From contig CAWFML010000001.1 of assembly GCA_963817025.1 (NCBI GenBank), positions 558,001-622,000 on the forward strand: a stretch of 64,000 nt of DNA, written 5' to 3'. The notes beneath the pieces were generated by a model that saw nothing but the letters and a program-made list of their open reading frames with translations, did not search any database and was not told where the DNA came from. A program made the translations under genes and the position numbers. This document shows, one piece after another, positions 53,065 through 62,129 of the stretch. The first letter of the stretch is position 1; the number at the start of each line of letters is the position of its first letter. The DNA comes from JACMLC01 sp963817025 (GTDB lineage: Bacteria > Acidobacteriota > Blastocatellia > Pyrinomonadales > Pyrinomonadaceae).

Positions 53065-55350
53065 TTATTCCGGCTCGCCATTGAGCACGACATTCAAAGT
53101 ATTGCTGAACATCACGCCTTCACTCATCGTGATGCCTTCGCTCATCGTAATTCCTTCGAGGAACAGAAAGCCTTCGCTCATCGTGATGCCTTCGCTCATC
53201 GTAATGCCGCCGGGCAGCGTGAGACCTTCGCTCATCGTGATGCCTTCGCTTAAAGTGATGCCCTGCGATAAGGTCACGCCGCTCGTCGTATTGTTCAGCG
53301 TCCCGCCGTTATAAAGCACCGTGTAGGTCATGTACATCACGCCGGGAGTCAGCACAGATGGCGGATTAAGCAGCGACGGCGTCAACTCGATAGGCTGATA
53401 AAGCCTGTAGGCATACCAGTTGGCCTGCCCCTGATACGGGAACTGCATCTTGCGGAAAAGCTCGTCGCCGCCATAGATGTTCCAGCCGTTGAAGAAAACG
53501 ACTCCGCTGCGCTTGACGCTTTCGCCGCCGACCGTGATCGTTGACGGAGGCAGCGCGCTGCTCAAAAGCGACGAGCCGACCTGCGCCCAGGCGGCATTCG
53601 TATTAATCGCTCCGGCGAGTCTCACCGCCGCATCAATATTCAAAAGCCCTGCGCCCTGCGAGACGACATCCGTATTGCGAATCGGCTGCGCTGTAAATTG
53701 CAGGATGGCGCGCACGAGTTGGGGCGTCAGTCCCGGATTGCGTTGAATGATGAGAGCCGCCGTGCCTGCGACAATCGGAGCGGCCATAGAAGTTCCGCTC
53801 AGTTGCATCATGCCCGGTTCGACTTCGATTTCAGGATGCTCGCTGGACAACTTGCTGCCCGCGCTCGGCTTGCTGCCGACGAGGCGATTGCCCGGCGCAA
53901 CCAGATCGGGCTTGATGACAAAATCGTAAACTTTCTTTCCGCTGGAGTTTATTCTCCAGCTCAGAGTCGGGCCGCGAGAGCTGAAGTTAGCCACCGTGTC
54001 GTCCGAACGCCTGGCAGTGTTATGCATGTTGACTGCGCCGACGGTGATCGCCATCGGCTCGTTGCCGGGCGAAGTGACGCTGCCGTAAACCCTGCGCCCG
54101 TAGGCGTCCTGTCCATAATTGCCTGCCGAAGCAACGACGACGATGCCTGCGTTGACGGCTTTGCGAACGGCGCGGCACAGCGGGTCATTGAAGAACGAAG
54201 CTGTCGAGCGTGCGCCGAGCGACATGTTGATGACGCGTATGTTGTACGCGCTCTTTTTCTGGATGGCCCATTCGAGACCGCGTATCGCATCGCTTGTCAG
54301 CCCCGAACCATTTTGGCCCAGCACGCGCACGTTGATGATGTTGGCACTTTGCGCTGTTCCGCCGCTGCCCTTCTCTGTATCTCCGGCAGCCATCGAGGCG
54401 ACCATCGTTCCATGCCCGTTCAAATCATTGGTGGTGGTTTCGCCCGTGACGAAATTGACGTTGGCGACAACGCGGTTCGGGAACATGTTGCGGTCTACGC
54501 CGCTGTCCAGGATAGCGATGCCCACGCCCGCGCCTGTCACACCCGGCTCGCGCGCGAATAGCTCGCTTTTGCCGGTCGTGCCCTTGATCTTAAACCACTC
54601 TGCGTGTGTTTCGTTGTCGAGAGAGATTTGCGCGACATCGTCACGAATCGCCAGTTCCTTAACTTGTTTCAAAGGAAGCTCTGCGACGAGGCCGTCAAAG
54701 GCTTTGAACTCCGGGCCGACGACGCGCGCCTCGGATTTCAAATCCTCTTGCGGGGCATCGTTGGTCTGAATGATGACGCGAACCATGCGATTCAAATCTT
54801 CATCGGATTTATTTTCGACCAGCTCCTGAATCTCCGGCGTAACCTTCTGGCTGATAATTGTCTGCGCGACCTCTGAATCTTGGACGCCCGTCTCCCACTC
54901 CTGCTTTCTGGTGTCCAGAGAGATACGCAAGACATCCTGATGCGCCGCGACGCGCTCTATGTCTTCGAGCGCGATCTCTGCTGCAATTTTGTGCGTGCCG
55001 CGTGAATTTTTTCCGGCGATATAATTTTCATCAACCGAGAGCAGCTCATCTCTCAGCCCGGCAGATAACTGCGTCCGCGTGCTGAGAATGATGCTCAGGC
55101 GACTTTTCTTGCCGTTGCCTTGATAGAGACGTGTGAGCGCTTTGACTTCCGGCGCGATCTTCCTGCTTGCAGCGTCCGCTGACGGCTGCTCGTTTTGTTC
55201 AACACCGTTCTGGGCGAACACTGGAACGACTACATTGAAGACCAGCATGAGCTGCAACAGCAGCGCACAGACTTTCGCCAACGGGCGTGAAGCTCTTTTC
55301 CCGTTTGCGCTCAATCTCTGCGGGTTGTTTTTTGAACTGTGAATAATCAC
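53065..55350 (-). CDS. Secreted subtilisin-like serine protease (S8) with C-terminal hexapeptide repeat
   Basis: An exported subtilase of 761 residues if the GTG at 55350 is used (GCGAGG 5 nt upstream; an ATG at 55392 would add 14 residues). A signal segment (VCALLLQLMLVFNVVVP) is followed by two consecutive inhibitor-I9-like propeptide units. The S8 domain carries the triad aspartate in AILDSGVDRN, histidine in LNGHGTMVASMAAG and serine in LSGTSMAAPIVAGT. After about 120 further residues the protein ends with about nine units of the type [IVL]T[ML]SEG, encoded by 18-bp near-identical DNA repeats. The repeat region probably forms a beta-solenoid or stalk. Confidence 0.88.
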   Translation of the reverse strand: MIIHSSKNNPQRLSANGKRASRPLAKVCALLLQLMLVFNVVVPVFAQNGVEQNEQPSADAASRKIAPEVKALTRLYQGNGKKSRLSIILSTRTQLSAGLRDELLSVDENYIAGKNSRGTHKIAAEIALEDIERVAAHQDVLRISLDTRKQEWETGVQDSEVAQTIISQKVTPEIQELVENKSDEDLNRMVRVIIQTNDAPQEDLKSEARVVGPEFKAFDGLVAELPLKQVKELAIRDDVAQISLDNETHAEWFKIKGTTGKSELFAREPGVTGAGVGIAILDSGVDRNMFPNRVVANVNFVTGETTTNDLNGHGTMVASMAAGDTEKGSGGTAQSANIINVRVLGQNGSGLTSDAIRGLEWAIQKKSAYNIRVINMSLGARSTASFFNDPLCRAVRKAVNAGIVVVASAGNYGQDAYGRRVYGSVTSPGNEPMAITVGAVNMHNTARRSDDTVANFSSRGPTLSWRINSSGKKVYDFVIKPDLVAPGNRLVGSKPSAGSKLSSEHPEIEVEPGMMQLSGTSMAAPIVAGTAALIIQRNPGLTPQLVRAILQFTAQPIRNTDVVSQGAGLLNIDAAVRLAGAINTNAAWAQVGSSLLSSALPPSTITVGGESVKRSGVVFFNGWNIYGGDELFRKMQFPYQGQANWYAYRLYQPIELTPSLLNPPSVLTPGVMYMTYTVLYNGGTLNNTTSGVTLSQGITLSEGITMSEGLTLPGGITMSEGITMSEGFLFLEGITMSEGITMSEGVMFSNTLNVVLNGEPE
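53105..53275 (-). repeat. 18-bp tandem repeats encoding ITMSEG
   Basis: Eight to ten near-identical 18-bp units (CCTTCGCTCATCGTGATG on the plus strand) in frame within the protease gene. Copy number could vary by slippage without breaking the frame. Confidence 0.9.
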
Positions 55351-55432
55351 AACTACCTCGCTCTTGATTTCCGTTTCAAGTTTCAGGGCCAAAGCCGAAG
55401 CGGAATCTTCAAGCCCCGTTCTTTATGGGAAC

Positions 55433-55490
55433 GTCCGGGCCGTAGACTAAAGCTTCGGAGCAACTTCGGCTTTTCGTCTACGGCCCGGAC
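55433..55490. repeat. Perfect 15-bp inverted repeat in the protease-transporter gap
   Basis: GTCCGGGCCGTAGAC (55433-55447) and GTCTACGGCCCGGAC (55476-55490). Further pairs follow: GGCGGAC/GTCCGCC (about 55502-55524) and CAGCCGCAC/GTGCGGCTG (55557-55565, 55599-55607). The 620-bp gap holds no credible gene. Confidence 0.8.
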
Positions 55491-55885
55491 AGGGCAAGTG
55501 GCGGACAGGTGGCACTCGTCCGCCATTCTCGGGGTGAGATTCCTTAAAAAGCGCCCAGCCGCACTGACTCGTCGGACGCCTCCAAATTTTCAAATCTGGT
55601 GCGGCTGTCGGACTCCGTGCGGAGAGTCCGTGAAGCGCTTGTTTAGAACGCTTCAAGCCGCGCCACACTCTATTACAACTCATGTGCCGCGCCCGCAAGC
55701 CAGTCCGCGCGTCGGCGTAAATGAAGAAATAGCGAGACTTAACCTGTTTTGCGGAGATTCTCGCAGGCTGTTCCAGTCGCTCCCTTTGTCAATCTGACAG
55801 GTCAACTTGATAAGATGGTCACACGCGTTTGACCGAACTCGCGCCGGCGCAGCCGTTTGACAATCTCCAACCCGGAACGTGATAA

Positions 55886-55969
55886 GAACAGTGATAAGTG
55901 ACGAGTGACGAGTGACAAGCAAGAAGTTGTTTTAACTCATCACTCGTCACTCGTCACTCATCACTGTCT
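55886..55969. repeat. Palindromic repeat C3
   Basis: AACAGTGATAAGTGACGAG with mirror CTCGTCACTCATCACTGT. Its right end abuts the transporter start codon. Confidence 0.88.
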
Positions 55970-55970
55970 T

Positions 55971-57263
55971 ATGAGCGAAGCGATGACTGAAAACACAGGG
56001 CCGGAACGGCCTGTCGGCTATCTTGAGCTGCTGCGGCGGAACAGGAATTTTCGACAGCTCTGGCTGGGTCAGGTCGTCAGCCAGATGGGCGATTGGTTCA
56101 ACACCATCGCTCTCTACAGCATCGTGCTCAACCTCACAGGCTCAGGGCGTGCTATCGGGCTGGTGCTGGTGGCGCGCTTTCTGCCGACGGTTGTCGTCGG
56201 GCCATTGTCCGGCGTCATCGCAGACCGCTTTAGCCGTCGCACGATCATGATTGTCTCGGACGCGGCGCGGGCCGTCGTCGTACTCGGCTTTCTGTTCATA
56301 CGCAGGCCGGATCAGGTCTGGCTCGTTTACGTCCTGACGGTGCTGCAACTCGTCTGCTCCAGCTTCTTTGAGCCTGCGCGCACGGCTGCGATTCCGTCTC
56401 TTGTGTCCGACCGCGAACTCGTCGCCGCCAACGCTATCTCTTCGGCCACGTGGTCTGCGATGCTGACCTTAGGCGCGGCCATTGGCGGCTTGATTACCGG
56501 AGCCTTTGGCACAGACGCGGCGTTTGTCTTCGACTCGCTTTCATATCTCGCCTCGGCTGCGCTGATTGCCACCGTGCGCCTTCCGAAACGCCTGCCACGA
56601 TTGAAAAGCAAGCTGACTGTGAGTAAAGCTCTCGGCATCGCGGATACGATTGAAGGCGCGCGTTATGTGTTGCGGCGACCGCGCGTGCTGGCGATGTTAC
56701 TGGTCAAGCCTGCGTGGGGTCTGGGGGGCGGCATCCTCGCGCTGCTCGCGGTTTTTGGCGAAAAGATTTTCCCCGTCGGCGGCAGCGGCGCGACGGGTAT
56801 CGGCATACTTTACGCGGCGCGCGGCATCGGCACAGCGATTGGCCCAATCGTCATGCGCCGCTTTGCCGGAGAGACGAGGGACAGGATGCAGACGGCCATC
56901 GGCATTTCATTTTTGATTGGCGGCATCTTCTATATCGCGTTTGGCGCGGCGACCAACTTTGCGCTCGCGCTCGCCATGCTGTTTATAGCGCACGCGGGCG
57001 GCAGCGTCGTGTGGGTCAACTCCACAGTCCTCTTGCAACGCCTTGTGGAAGACAACTTTCGCGGGCGCGTTTTTGCAGCCGAGTTTATGCTCCTCACGCT
57101 GACGATGGCGGCGTCGAATTATGCGACCGGAGAGTTGCTTGACCGCTTTGGCTATTCCCCGCGCGCTGTGACCGTCGGCATGGGCATGCTCTTTATGATG
57201 CCTGCCGTGCTCTGGTTTCTGACGCAGCGTTGGTGGGATAGAGAAACTGATTTGTTGATATAA
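55971..57263 (+). CDS. MFS transporter (EntS-like)
   Basis: A 430-residue major facilitator with about 12 transmembrane segments. The motif-A-like loop SGVIADRFSRRTIMIVSDAA sits between helices 2 and 3, and late segments such as GELLDRFGYSPRAVTVGMGM fit the second half. It resembles the enterobactin-exporter/tetracycline-resistance-like branch. Substrate unknown. I chose ATG 55971 (MSEAMTENTG); the upstream in-frame sequence is encoded by repeat C3. Confidence 0.87.
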   Translation: MSEAMTENTGPERPVGYLELLRRNRNFRQLWLGQVVSQMGDWFNTIALYSIVLNLTGSGRAIGLVLVARFLPTVVVGPLSGVIADRFSRRTIMIVSDAARAVVVLGFLFIRRPDQVWLVYVLTVLQLVCSSFFEPARTAAIPSLVSDRELVAANAISSATWSAMLTLGAAIGGLITGAFGTDAAFVFDSLSYLASAALIATVRLPKRLPRLKSKLTVSKALGIADTIEGARYVLRRPRVLAMLLVKPAWGLGGGILALLAVFGEKIFPVGGSGATGIGILYAARGIGTAIGPIVMRRFAGETRDRMQTAIGISFLIGGIFYIAFGAATNFALALAMLFIAHAGGSVVWVNSTVLLQRLVEDNFRGRVFAAEFMLLTLTMAASNYATGELLDRFGYSPRAVTVGMGMLFMMPAVLWFLTQRWWDRETDLLI

Positions 57264-57288
57264 TCAGAGAAGTAAGCGCAATAAGTCT

Positions 57289-57942
57289 ATGAAGAATGAA
57301 TTGATGAATCAATCTTTAGCAGCCGTGCGCGCAAACGCAGACATCGCGGCAGATGACTTTACCGATGCAGCATGGAACGCGGCGCAAGCTGTCCGGCTGT
57401 CTCATTATTGGTCTGGCGAAGTTGCTCCGCCTGAGCGTGAGGCAAAAGCACGCGTGTTGTGGACGGCGGCTGCGCTTTGTGTGCGCTTCGATTGCAGGCA
57501 GGCAGAACCGCTCGTCGTCGGCAGCGAGCCGCAAGTCGCACGTAAAACCATCGGCCTCTGGGAAAGAGACGTGTGCGAAATCTTTATCGCGCCAGACGCG
57601 CAGCAGCCTGAAAGATATTTCGAGTTTGAAGCCGCGCCGACGGGCGAGTGGCTCGATCTGGCAATCAGACAGTTGCCGGATAAGCGCGAGACCGATTGGG
57701 AATATTCATCCGGGATGACTGCTGCCGCGCGCGTCATTGAAGGACGCATCACGATTGCGATGCGTATGCCGTGGGAAGCGTTCGGACGCATCCCGCAGGC
57801 TGGAGAGCGTTGGCGCGCGAATCTATTTCGCTGCATCGGCAGCGGCGCGAGGCGCGGTTATCTGGCATGGCAACCGACACGAACCGGGCAGCCAAACTTT
57901 CATGTGCCGGAAGCATTCGGGTGGATTGGCTTTAGCGGCTGA
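57289..57942 (+). CDS. CBM9-like (DOMON-type) domain protein
   Basis: A 217-residue protein made of one domain of the carbohydrate-binding module 9/DOMON-like fold (DDFTDAAWNAAQAVRLSHYW, LWTAAALCVRFDCRQAE, VCEIFIAPDAQQPERYFEFE, ANLFRCIGSGARRGYLAWQP). It has no signal peptide. It starts 25 bp after the transporter stop codon, so the two genes are probably co-transcribed. The fold can bind sugars, but the function here is unknown. Confidence 0.8.
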   Translation: MKNELMNQSLAAVRANADIAADDFTDAAWNAAQAVRLSHYWSGEVAPPEREAKARVLWTAAALCVRFDCRQAEPLVVGSEPQVARKTIGLWERDVCEIFIAPDAQQPERYFEFEAAPTGEWLDLAIRQLPDKRETDWEYSSGMTAAARVIEGRITIAMRMPWEAFGRIPQAGERWRANLFRCIGSGARRGYLAWQPTRTGQPNFHVPEAFGWIGFSG

Positions 57943-58002
57943 TTTCTTTAAACTTGCGCCCATCGCTCGCCAAACACATGTGCGCGATTCAAAGCGACTG
58001 AG

Positions 58003-58204
58003 AGGCAATTGCAAAACTCAACTGAGAGAACATTTCAACCCTTTGCGCCTTCGGTTTTATCTTATCGCCTTTGCGAGAACCGGCAACGTCTCGCGCAAAG
58101 ACGCTAAGAAAAGAAAAACTCAAGGCGCAAAGAACTGCTCAGGTTTTTAACGGCTCTCTTATATTTGTAACCTCTTGCGTCTTTGCGCCTTTGCGGGAGA
58201 CGTT
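58003..58204. repeat. Palindromic repeat B14, extended/composite
   Basis: Full-length B left arm (GCAAAACTCAACTGAG, CTTTGCGCCTTCGG) with mirror AAGGCGCAAAG at about 58114-58130, then a further TCTTTGCGCCTTTGCGGGAGACG arm beyond it. It fills most of the gap between the convergent genes. Confidence 0.75.
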
Positions 58205-60418
58205 CTATTTGTTCTTCCCTGAACCTCTAATATCCATTTCCTTCAGAATCCAACCCGCGCCGCCGAACTTGTCCGTGACGAAAAGCACGTAGCGGATGTC
58301 AACGGAGATGGTGCGGCCTCTTTCCGCGTTGTAGAAAAAATCGTTACCCAGGCCTTCATAGTTTCCGTCAAAGACGACGCCGACCTGCTCGCCGCGCCCG
58401 TTCATAATGGGACTGCCGGAGTTGCCGCCGATGATGTCTGTCGTCGAGATGAAATTCACCGGCACATCACGGCCACCGGCAAGCGCGTATGGACCAAAAT
58501 CTTTCGCGCGATAAAGCTGCTTGAGTTTGTCCGGCGAATCAAAGGGAAAGCGGCCAGTATCTTTTTCCAGCACGCCTGAGAGCGTGGTAAACGGCGAATA
58601 GAGTATCGCCTCGCGCGGCACATAGCTTTTGACCTCGCCGTAACTGAAGCGCAGCGTGCGATTGGCATCCGGATATGGCTTTGTGCCGCTCATCTGGCTC
58701 ATGCCTTCCGTGAGGACGGGCCGCAAAGTTTGCACTATCGAGTTGAAACGCTGTGTGCGTACCTGCGACTGCTGTTCCTCTGTGCCAAGCTCAACGGCAA
58801 ACTCTACCAGCGGCTCGCGCACTTCGCGCAGTTGGGCCAGAGAAAGATCGAACAGTCCTGAGAGCGATTCGGTGGTCAAGAATTGTTTGCTATCTACGAC
58901 GGCCCGCACGAAATCTTCTTCGGCACGACGGCGCGCTTCGCCCTTGAGTTGGCCGAACCTTTTTTCAATAGCAGGGATTTTCTGATCCGCCGGAAGCTCG
59001 TCCGCTTTTCTCAAAAGATAAGTCAGGATTTCGCGCTCGACGGTCGCGTTGCGTCTTTCTAAGGTTCCGGCGATCTGCGTGCGAGCGCGTTGAGTGGCGA
59101 GACCGAGAGCGCGGTTACGTTCCGCCTCCGGCTTCTCTTTGTCTACGGCGATCTGTTGCGCGAAGAAGGCTATGCCGAGCAGGTCGCTGGACTCGAACAT
59201 CTGATTGACGAGCAGGTCGCGCAGGGATGTCTTGTTGAGTGTGGCATAGGCTTGTTCGAGACCCGGCAAGACTTCGCCGTACTTTGCTTTGCGCGACGGG
59301 TCTGCGGCCACCCAGCGCGTAAACGCCGCTTCGGCGGCGCGCTTTTTCTCGACAATCCCCTCGCGCCGCATCGCCAGCACAGAGCCTGCGTAATTCTTCA
59401 TCGTGTTATTCAGGTCTGCGAGCGTGCTCTGCAAAGGGACTGCGAGCGCGGGGTCGCGCTTGCTCAAGTTTTCCAGTATCTCTATCTGGTTGGCAAAGAT
59501 GTCTACCTGAAAAGGAAGCGTGATGTCCTGATTGTGCGCGACCGAATAGCTCTCTCTGTAGCGGCGCGTCGAGCCGGGATAACCCATCACCATCGCAAAG
59601 TCGCCTTCCTTGACTCCGGCCATAGAGATCGGCAGAAACTTCTTCGGCTTGTACGGCACGTTGTCTGGAGAGTATTCGGCGGGCTTGCCGTCCGGGCCGA
59701 CATAGGCGCGCATGAAAGTGAAGTCGCCGCAATGTCTAGGCCATTCAAAGTTGTCATCGTCGCCGCCATAAAAGCCTATCATCTTGGGCGGAGCGTAGAC
59801 GACACGCACATCCTGCAAGACCAGATAAGTAAATTTGTAATACCACAAGCCGTCGTTCAAAGCCTGCACGCGCACCCGTATGCCTTCAGATTCTTTTGTT
59901 CCGGCGGCTTCAAACGCGCGAATCTTGGTTTGAATAGCACGCGCTTTATCCGGCTGCGGCAGTGACGCAGTACCCTCGGCCATGATTTCGCTCGTCACAT
60001 CCTTCAACTCCTGCGTGATGGAAACCGTATAGCCCTGCGCCGGAAGCTCTTCTGCGCGCGACATCGCCGTGTAGCCAAGCTCGCCGTAATTCTTCTCTGC
60101 CGTCGAGGCGTCAACCAGCGCGTCGAAGGCGACGTGATGATTGGTCAGGAGAAGACCTTCGGGCGAGACGAATTCGCCCGTCCCGCCGCCGACAATCACG
60201 ACAGCATCCTTGATGCTCACGCCAGCCGGGTCATAGAGGTCTCTCGGCTTAATCTTCAGCCCGCGCTTTGTCAGTTTGTCTACCGGCAGCGAGGCAATCG
60301 CATCGGGCAGAAACATTCCTTCTTCCGCGTGCGCGAGACGAAGCGGCAAGAGCGCGTAGAACATCAGCAGGGCCAGCAGCGCGACAGCTGTCGCACGCGA
60401 GCGTTTAAGAGACTTCAT
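58205..60418 (-). CDS. S46-family serine peptidase (dipeptidyl-peptidase 7/11 type)
   Basis: A 737-residue secreted peptidase with a signal peptide (LLALLMFYALLPLRLAHA). The S46 catalytic regions are visible: histidine in LLTNHHVAFDAL, an aspartate in the NFEWPRHCGDFTFMRAYVG region and the nucleophile in GGNSGSPIMNGRGEQVGVVF. Family members cleave dipeptides from the N-terminus of peptides in the periplasm, and the length is typical (about 720). It fits a lifestyle of protein and peptide use together with the nearby S8 and M23 enzymes. Confidence 0.93.
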   Translation of the reverse strand: MKSLKRSRATAVALLALLMFYALLPLRLAHAEEGMFLPDAIASLPVDKLTKRGLKIKPRDLYDPAGVSIKDAVVIVGGGTGEFVSPEGLLLTNHHVAFDALVDASTAEKNYGELGYTAMSRAEELPAQGYTVSITQELKDVTSEIMAEGTASLPQPDKARAIQTKIRAFEAAGTKESEGIRVRVQALNDGLWYYKFTYLVLQDVRVVYAPPKMIGFYGGDDDNFEWPRHCGDFTFMRAYVGPDGKPAEYSPDNVPYKPKKFLPISMAGVKEGDFAMVMGYPGSTRRYRESYSVAHNQDITLPFQVDIFANQIEILENLSKRDPALAVPLQSTLADLNNTMKNYAGSVLAMRREGIVEKKRAAEAAFTRWVAADPSRKAKYGEVLPGLEQAYATLNKTSLRDLLVNQMFESSDLLGIAFFAQQIAVDKEKPEAERNRALGLATQRARTQIAGTLERRNATVEREILTYLLRKADELPADQKIPAIEKRFGQLKGEARRRAEEDFVRAVVDSKQFLTTESLSGLFDLSLAQLREVREPLVEFAVELGTEEQQSQVRTQRFNSIVQTLRPVLTEGMSQMSGTKPYPDANRTLRFSYGEVKSYVPREAILYSPFTTLSGVLEKDTGRFPFDSPDKLKQLYRAKDFGPYALAGGRDVPVNFISTTDIIGGNSGSPIMNGRGEQVGVVFDGNYEGLGNDFFYNAERGRTISVDIRYVLFVTDKFGGAGWILKEMDIRGSGKNK

Positions 60419-60465
60419 AGATGTATCTTCCTTCTTTGCAGATTGTGAACGACGAGTGGCGGAAT

Positions 60466-60552
60466 AATAAAGGTGAAAAGGGTAAAAGGGAAAACGGGGA
60501 AAGGGTTTTTAGCTCCCTCTTCCCCGTTTTCCCTTTTACCCTTTTGCCCGAA
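60466..60552. repeat. Palindromic repeat K3
   Basis: AAGGTGAAAAGGGTAAAAGG plus AAAACGGGGAAAGGG with mirror TTCCCCGTTTTCCCTTTT and ACCCTTTT. Confidence 0.87.
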
Positions 60553-60558
60553 AGAATT

Positions 60559-61413
60559 TTAATTTGCGCCGGGCAGGTATCTGCGCGGGTTGACCGGCTC
60601 GTTGTTGATGCGAACTTCGTAGTGCAGGTGCGGGCCTGTCGAGCGGCCCGTCGAGCCGACGAGGCCCAGAGTTTCGCCGCGCGAGATTGTTTGCCCGATC
60701 ACGGCATCAATGCGCGAGAGATGCCCGTAGCGCGTCGTCAATCCGCTGCCGTGATCTATGTACACCACTTGCCCGTAGCCGTTTTGCCATCCGGCAAAAA
60801 TGATCGTGCCGCTCGCAGCCGCACAGACAGGCGTGCCCATTTCGGCGTCAATATCCTGTCCTTCGTGATATTCATAGGACGAGCCGCCGAAAGGATTGTG
60901 CCGCCCGCCAAAACCGCTTTCGAGATTTCCCTTGACGGGCCAGACGGAAGGAACAACGGCCTGTTCTTTGAGCAGAGCTTCATAGGCTCTTAATTCCTGC
61001 TCGACGTATTGAGCTTTTGATTCGAGGAAATTGACGGTCATCTCGTCAAACGGGAGCGCGGGGCCGCCCGTGCCGCCACTGACCGGCGGCTGAGCATCGC
61101 TCTCGACGCCGGACATCTCCACCAGTTTGCGCGAAGCGTCTTCCACGGCTTCGACGCGGTTATTCAAATTTTCCAACTGCTGTCGCTGCTTCTCATTCTC
61201 CTGACGCAGGCGCGTATTCTCGCTCTGGGTCTGCAAGTAGATGGCCTGCTGCGCCAGCCCATAAAAGCCGTAGAGCGCAGCGCAGAACATAATTAGAGCC
61301 GCGACTGCGGTCAGCTTGAGCCAACTTTTGTGAATTGCGATGCGGCGTATGCGAGAGCGGGAACGAGAGGTATGTGCAACTATAAAAGCGTAAAAACGGT
61401 CGTCTCTAATCAT
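60559..61413 (-). CDS. M23-family peptidoglycan endopeptidase with coiled coil
   Basis: A 284-residue membrane-anchored protein. It has a single transmembrane segment (LTAVAALIMFCAALYGFYGL), a coiled coil (about 65-110, TQSENTRLRQENEKQRQQLE) and a C-terminal LytM/M23 metallopeptidase. Zinc-ligand motifs are visible: H-x3-D in YHEGQDIDAEMG and HxH in GPHLHYEVRIN, with the GYGQVVYIDHGSG strand. It should cleave peptide cross-links or activate other hydrolases. The ATG at 61413 has GGAGA 4 nt upstream, so I reject the longer frame to 61488. Confidence 0.93.
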   Translation of the reverse strand: MIRDDRFYAFIVAHTSRSRSRIRRIAIHKSWLKLTAVAALIMFCAALYGFYGLAQQAIYLQTQSENTRLRQENEKQRQQLENLNNRVEAVEDASRKLVEMSGVESDAQPPVSGGTGGPALPFDEMTVNFLESKAQYVEQELRAYEALLKEQAVVPSVWPVKGNLESGFGGRHNPFGGSSYEYHEGQDIDAEMGTPVCAAASGTIIFAGWQNGYGQVVYIDHGSGLTTRYGHLSRIDAVIGQTISRGETLGLVGSTGRSTGPHLHYEVRINNEPVNPRRYLPGAN

Positions 61414-61675
61414 AAATCTCCTTTGAGCGTCACCGGCGCGCGAAAAATCTAATAATGGAGAGGCGCGCAAGCGTCGCAAAAGGCACAACCGCCAGACGAA
61501 GGCGACTGGTGCTAAAAACTAAGAAATTACAATATTACTTCGTGACCTGCTTGAAGAATCGCAGCGAGACGCCGAGACAGTTTCCAAATTCATCCCCGGA
61601 AACTCTAGGAGCGCATATTTATGCTGCAAAGGGAGGGCAAATTATCACACGAAGAGCCTGAATGCAACCGGCGGG

Positions 61676-61770
61676 AGAAAGGCAAAAGGTAAACGTAAAA
61701 AGGCAAAAGTGAAGAAAGCTCCAACTGCTTTCCTTCCTTTTGCCTTTTTACGTTTACCTTTTACCTTCTT
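61676..61770. repeat. Palindromic repeat K4
   Basis: AGAAAGGCAAAAGGTAAACG and AAAAAGGCAAAAG with mirror CTTTTGCCTTTTTACGTTTA. The remainder of the 356-bp gap (61414-61675) shows no gene or motif. Confidence 0.87.
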
Positions 61771-61988
61771 TAGAAGTCTTCAGCTTCGCGCCTGCGACTT
61801 CTGCGGCCACGCAGGATCGAGAGCACGATGAGCAGCATCAGCCCGACGAAGATGACGATGATGCCGATCTTGATGGCCGTCATCAGGAAGGTGACGAATT
61901 TAATGAGCGTGGTCAACAAAGTGATGATGAGTGCGATGATGGTTACAATGCCGCCCCATCTGCCTGCTGCGTTAAAGAAAGCTAACAT
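61770..61988 (-). CDS. Small two-helix membrane protein
   Basis: A 72-residue protein with two hydrophobic segments (VTIIALIITLLTTLIKFV and IGIIVIFVGLMLLIVLSIL) and a basic/acidic tail (RGRRSRRREAEDF). No family recognised. The start has AAAGGAA 9-12 nt upstream on the minus strand, which supports it as a real gene. Confidence 0.65.
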   Translation of the reverse strand: MLAFFNAAGRWGGIVTIIALIITLLTTLIKFVTFLMTAIKIGIIVIFVGLMLLIVLSILRGRRSRRREAEDF

Positions 61989-62051
61989 GATGATGATTCC
62001 TTTACTGCTTAATTGCTCAAAACCTCAAATCCGAATCCCACAGCCATCATA

Positions 62052-62122
62052 GATGCAAAATTAAAAATGTAAAATGCAAAATGAAAGAAATTCTTATTTT
62101 TACATTTTTAATTTTGCATCTT
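62052..62122. repeat. Palindromic repeat O1 (AAAATTAAAAATGTAAAATGC family)
   Basis: GATGCAAAATTAAAAATG and mirror CATTTTTAATTTTGCATC are nearly perfect. Confidence 0.9.
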
Positions 62123-62129
62123 TCATTCT

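Noticed and set aside
53105..53275. Regular 18-bp repeats looked like a small CRISPR array.
   Set aside because: They are contiguous without spacers and are translated in frame as ITMSEG units of the subtilase.
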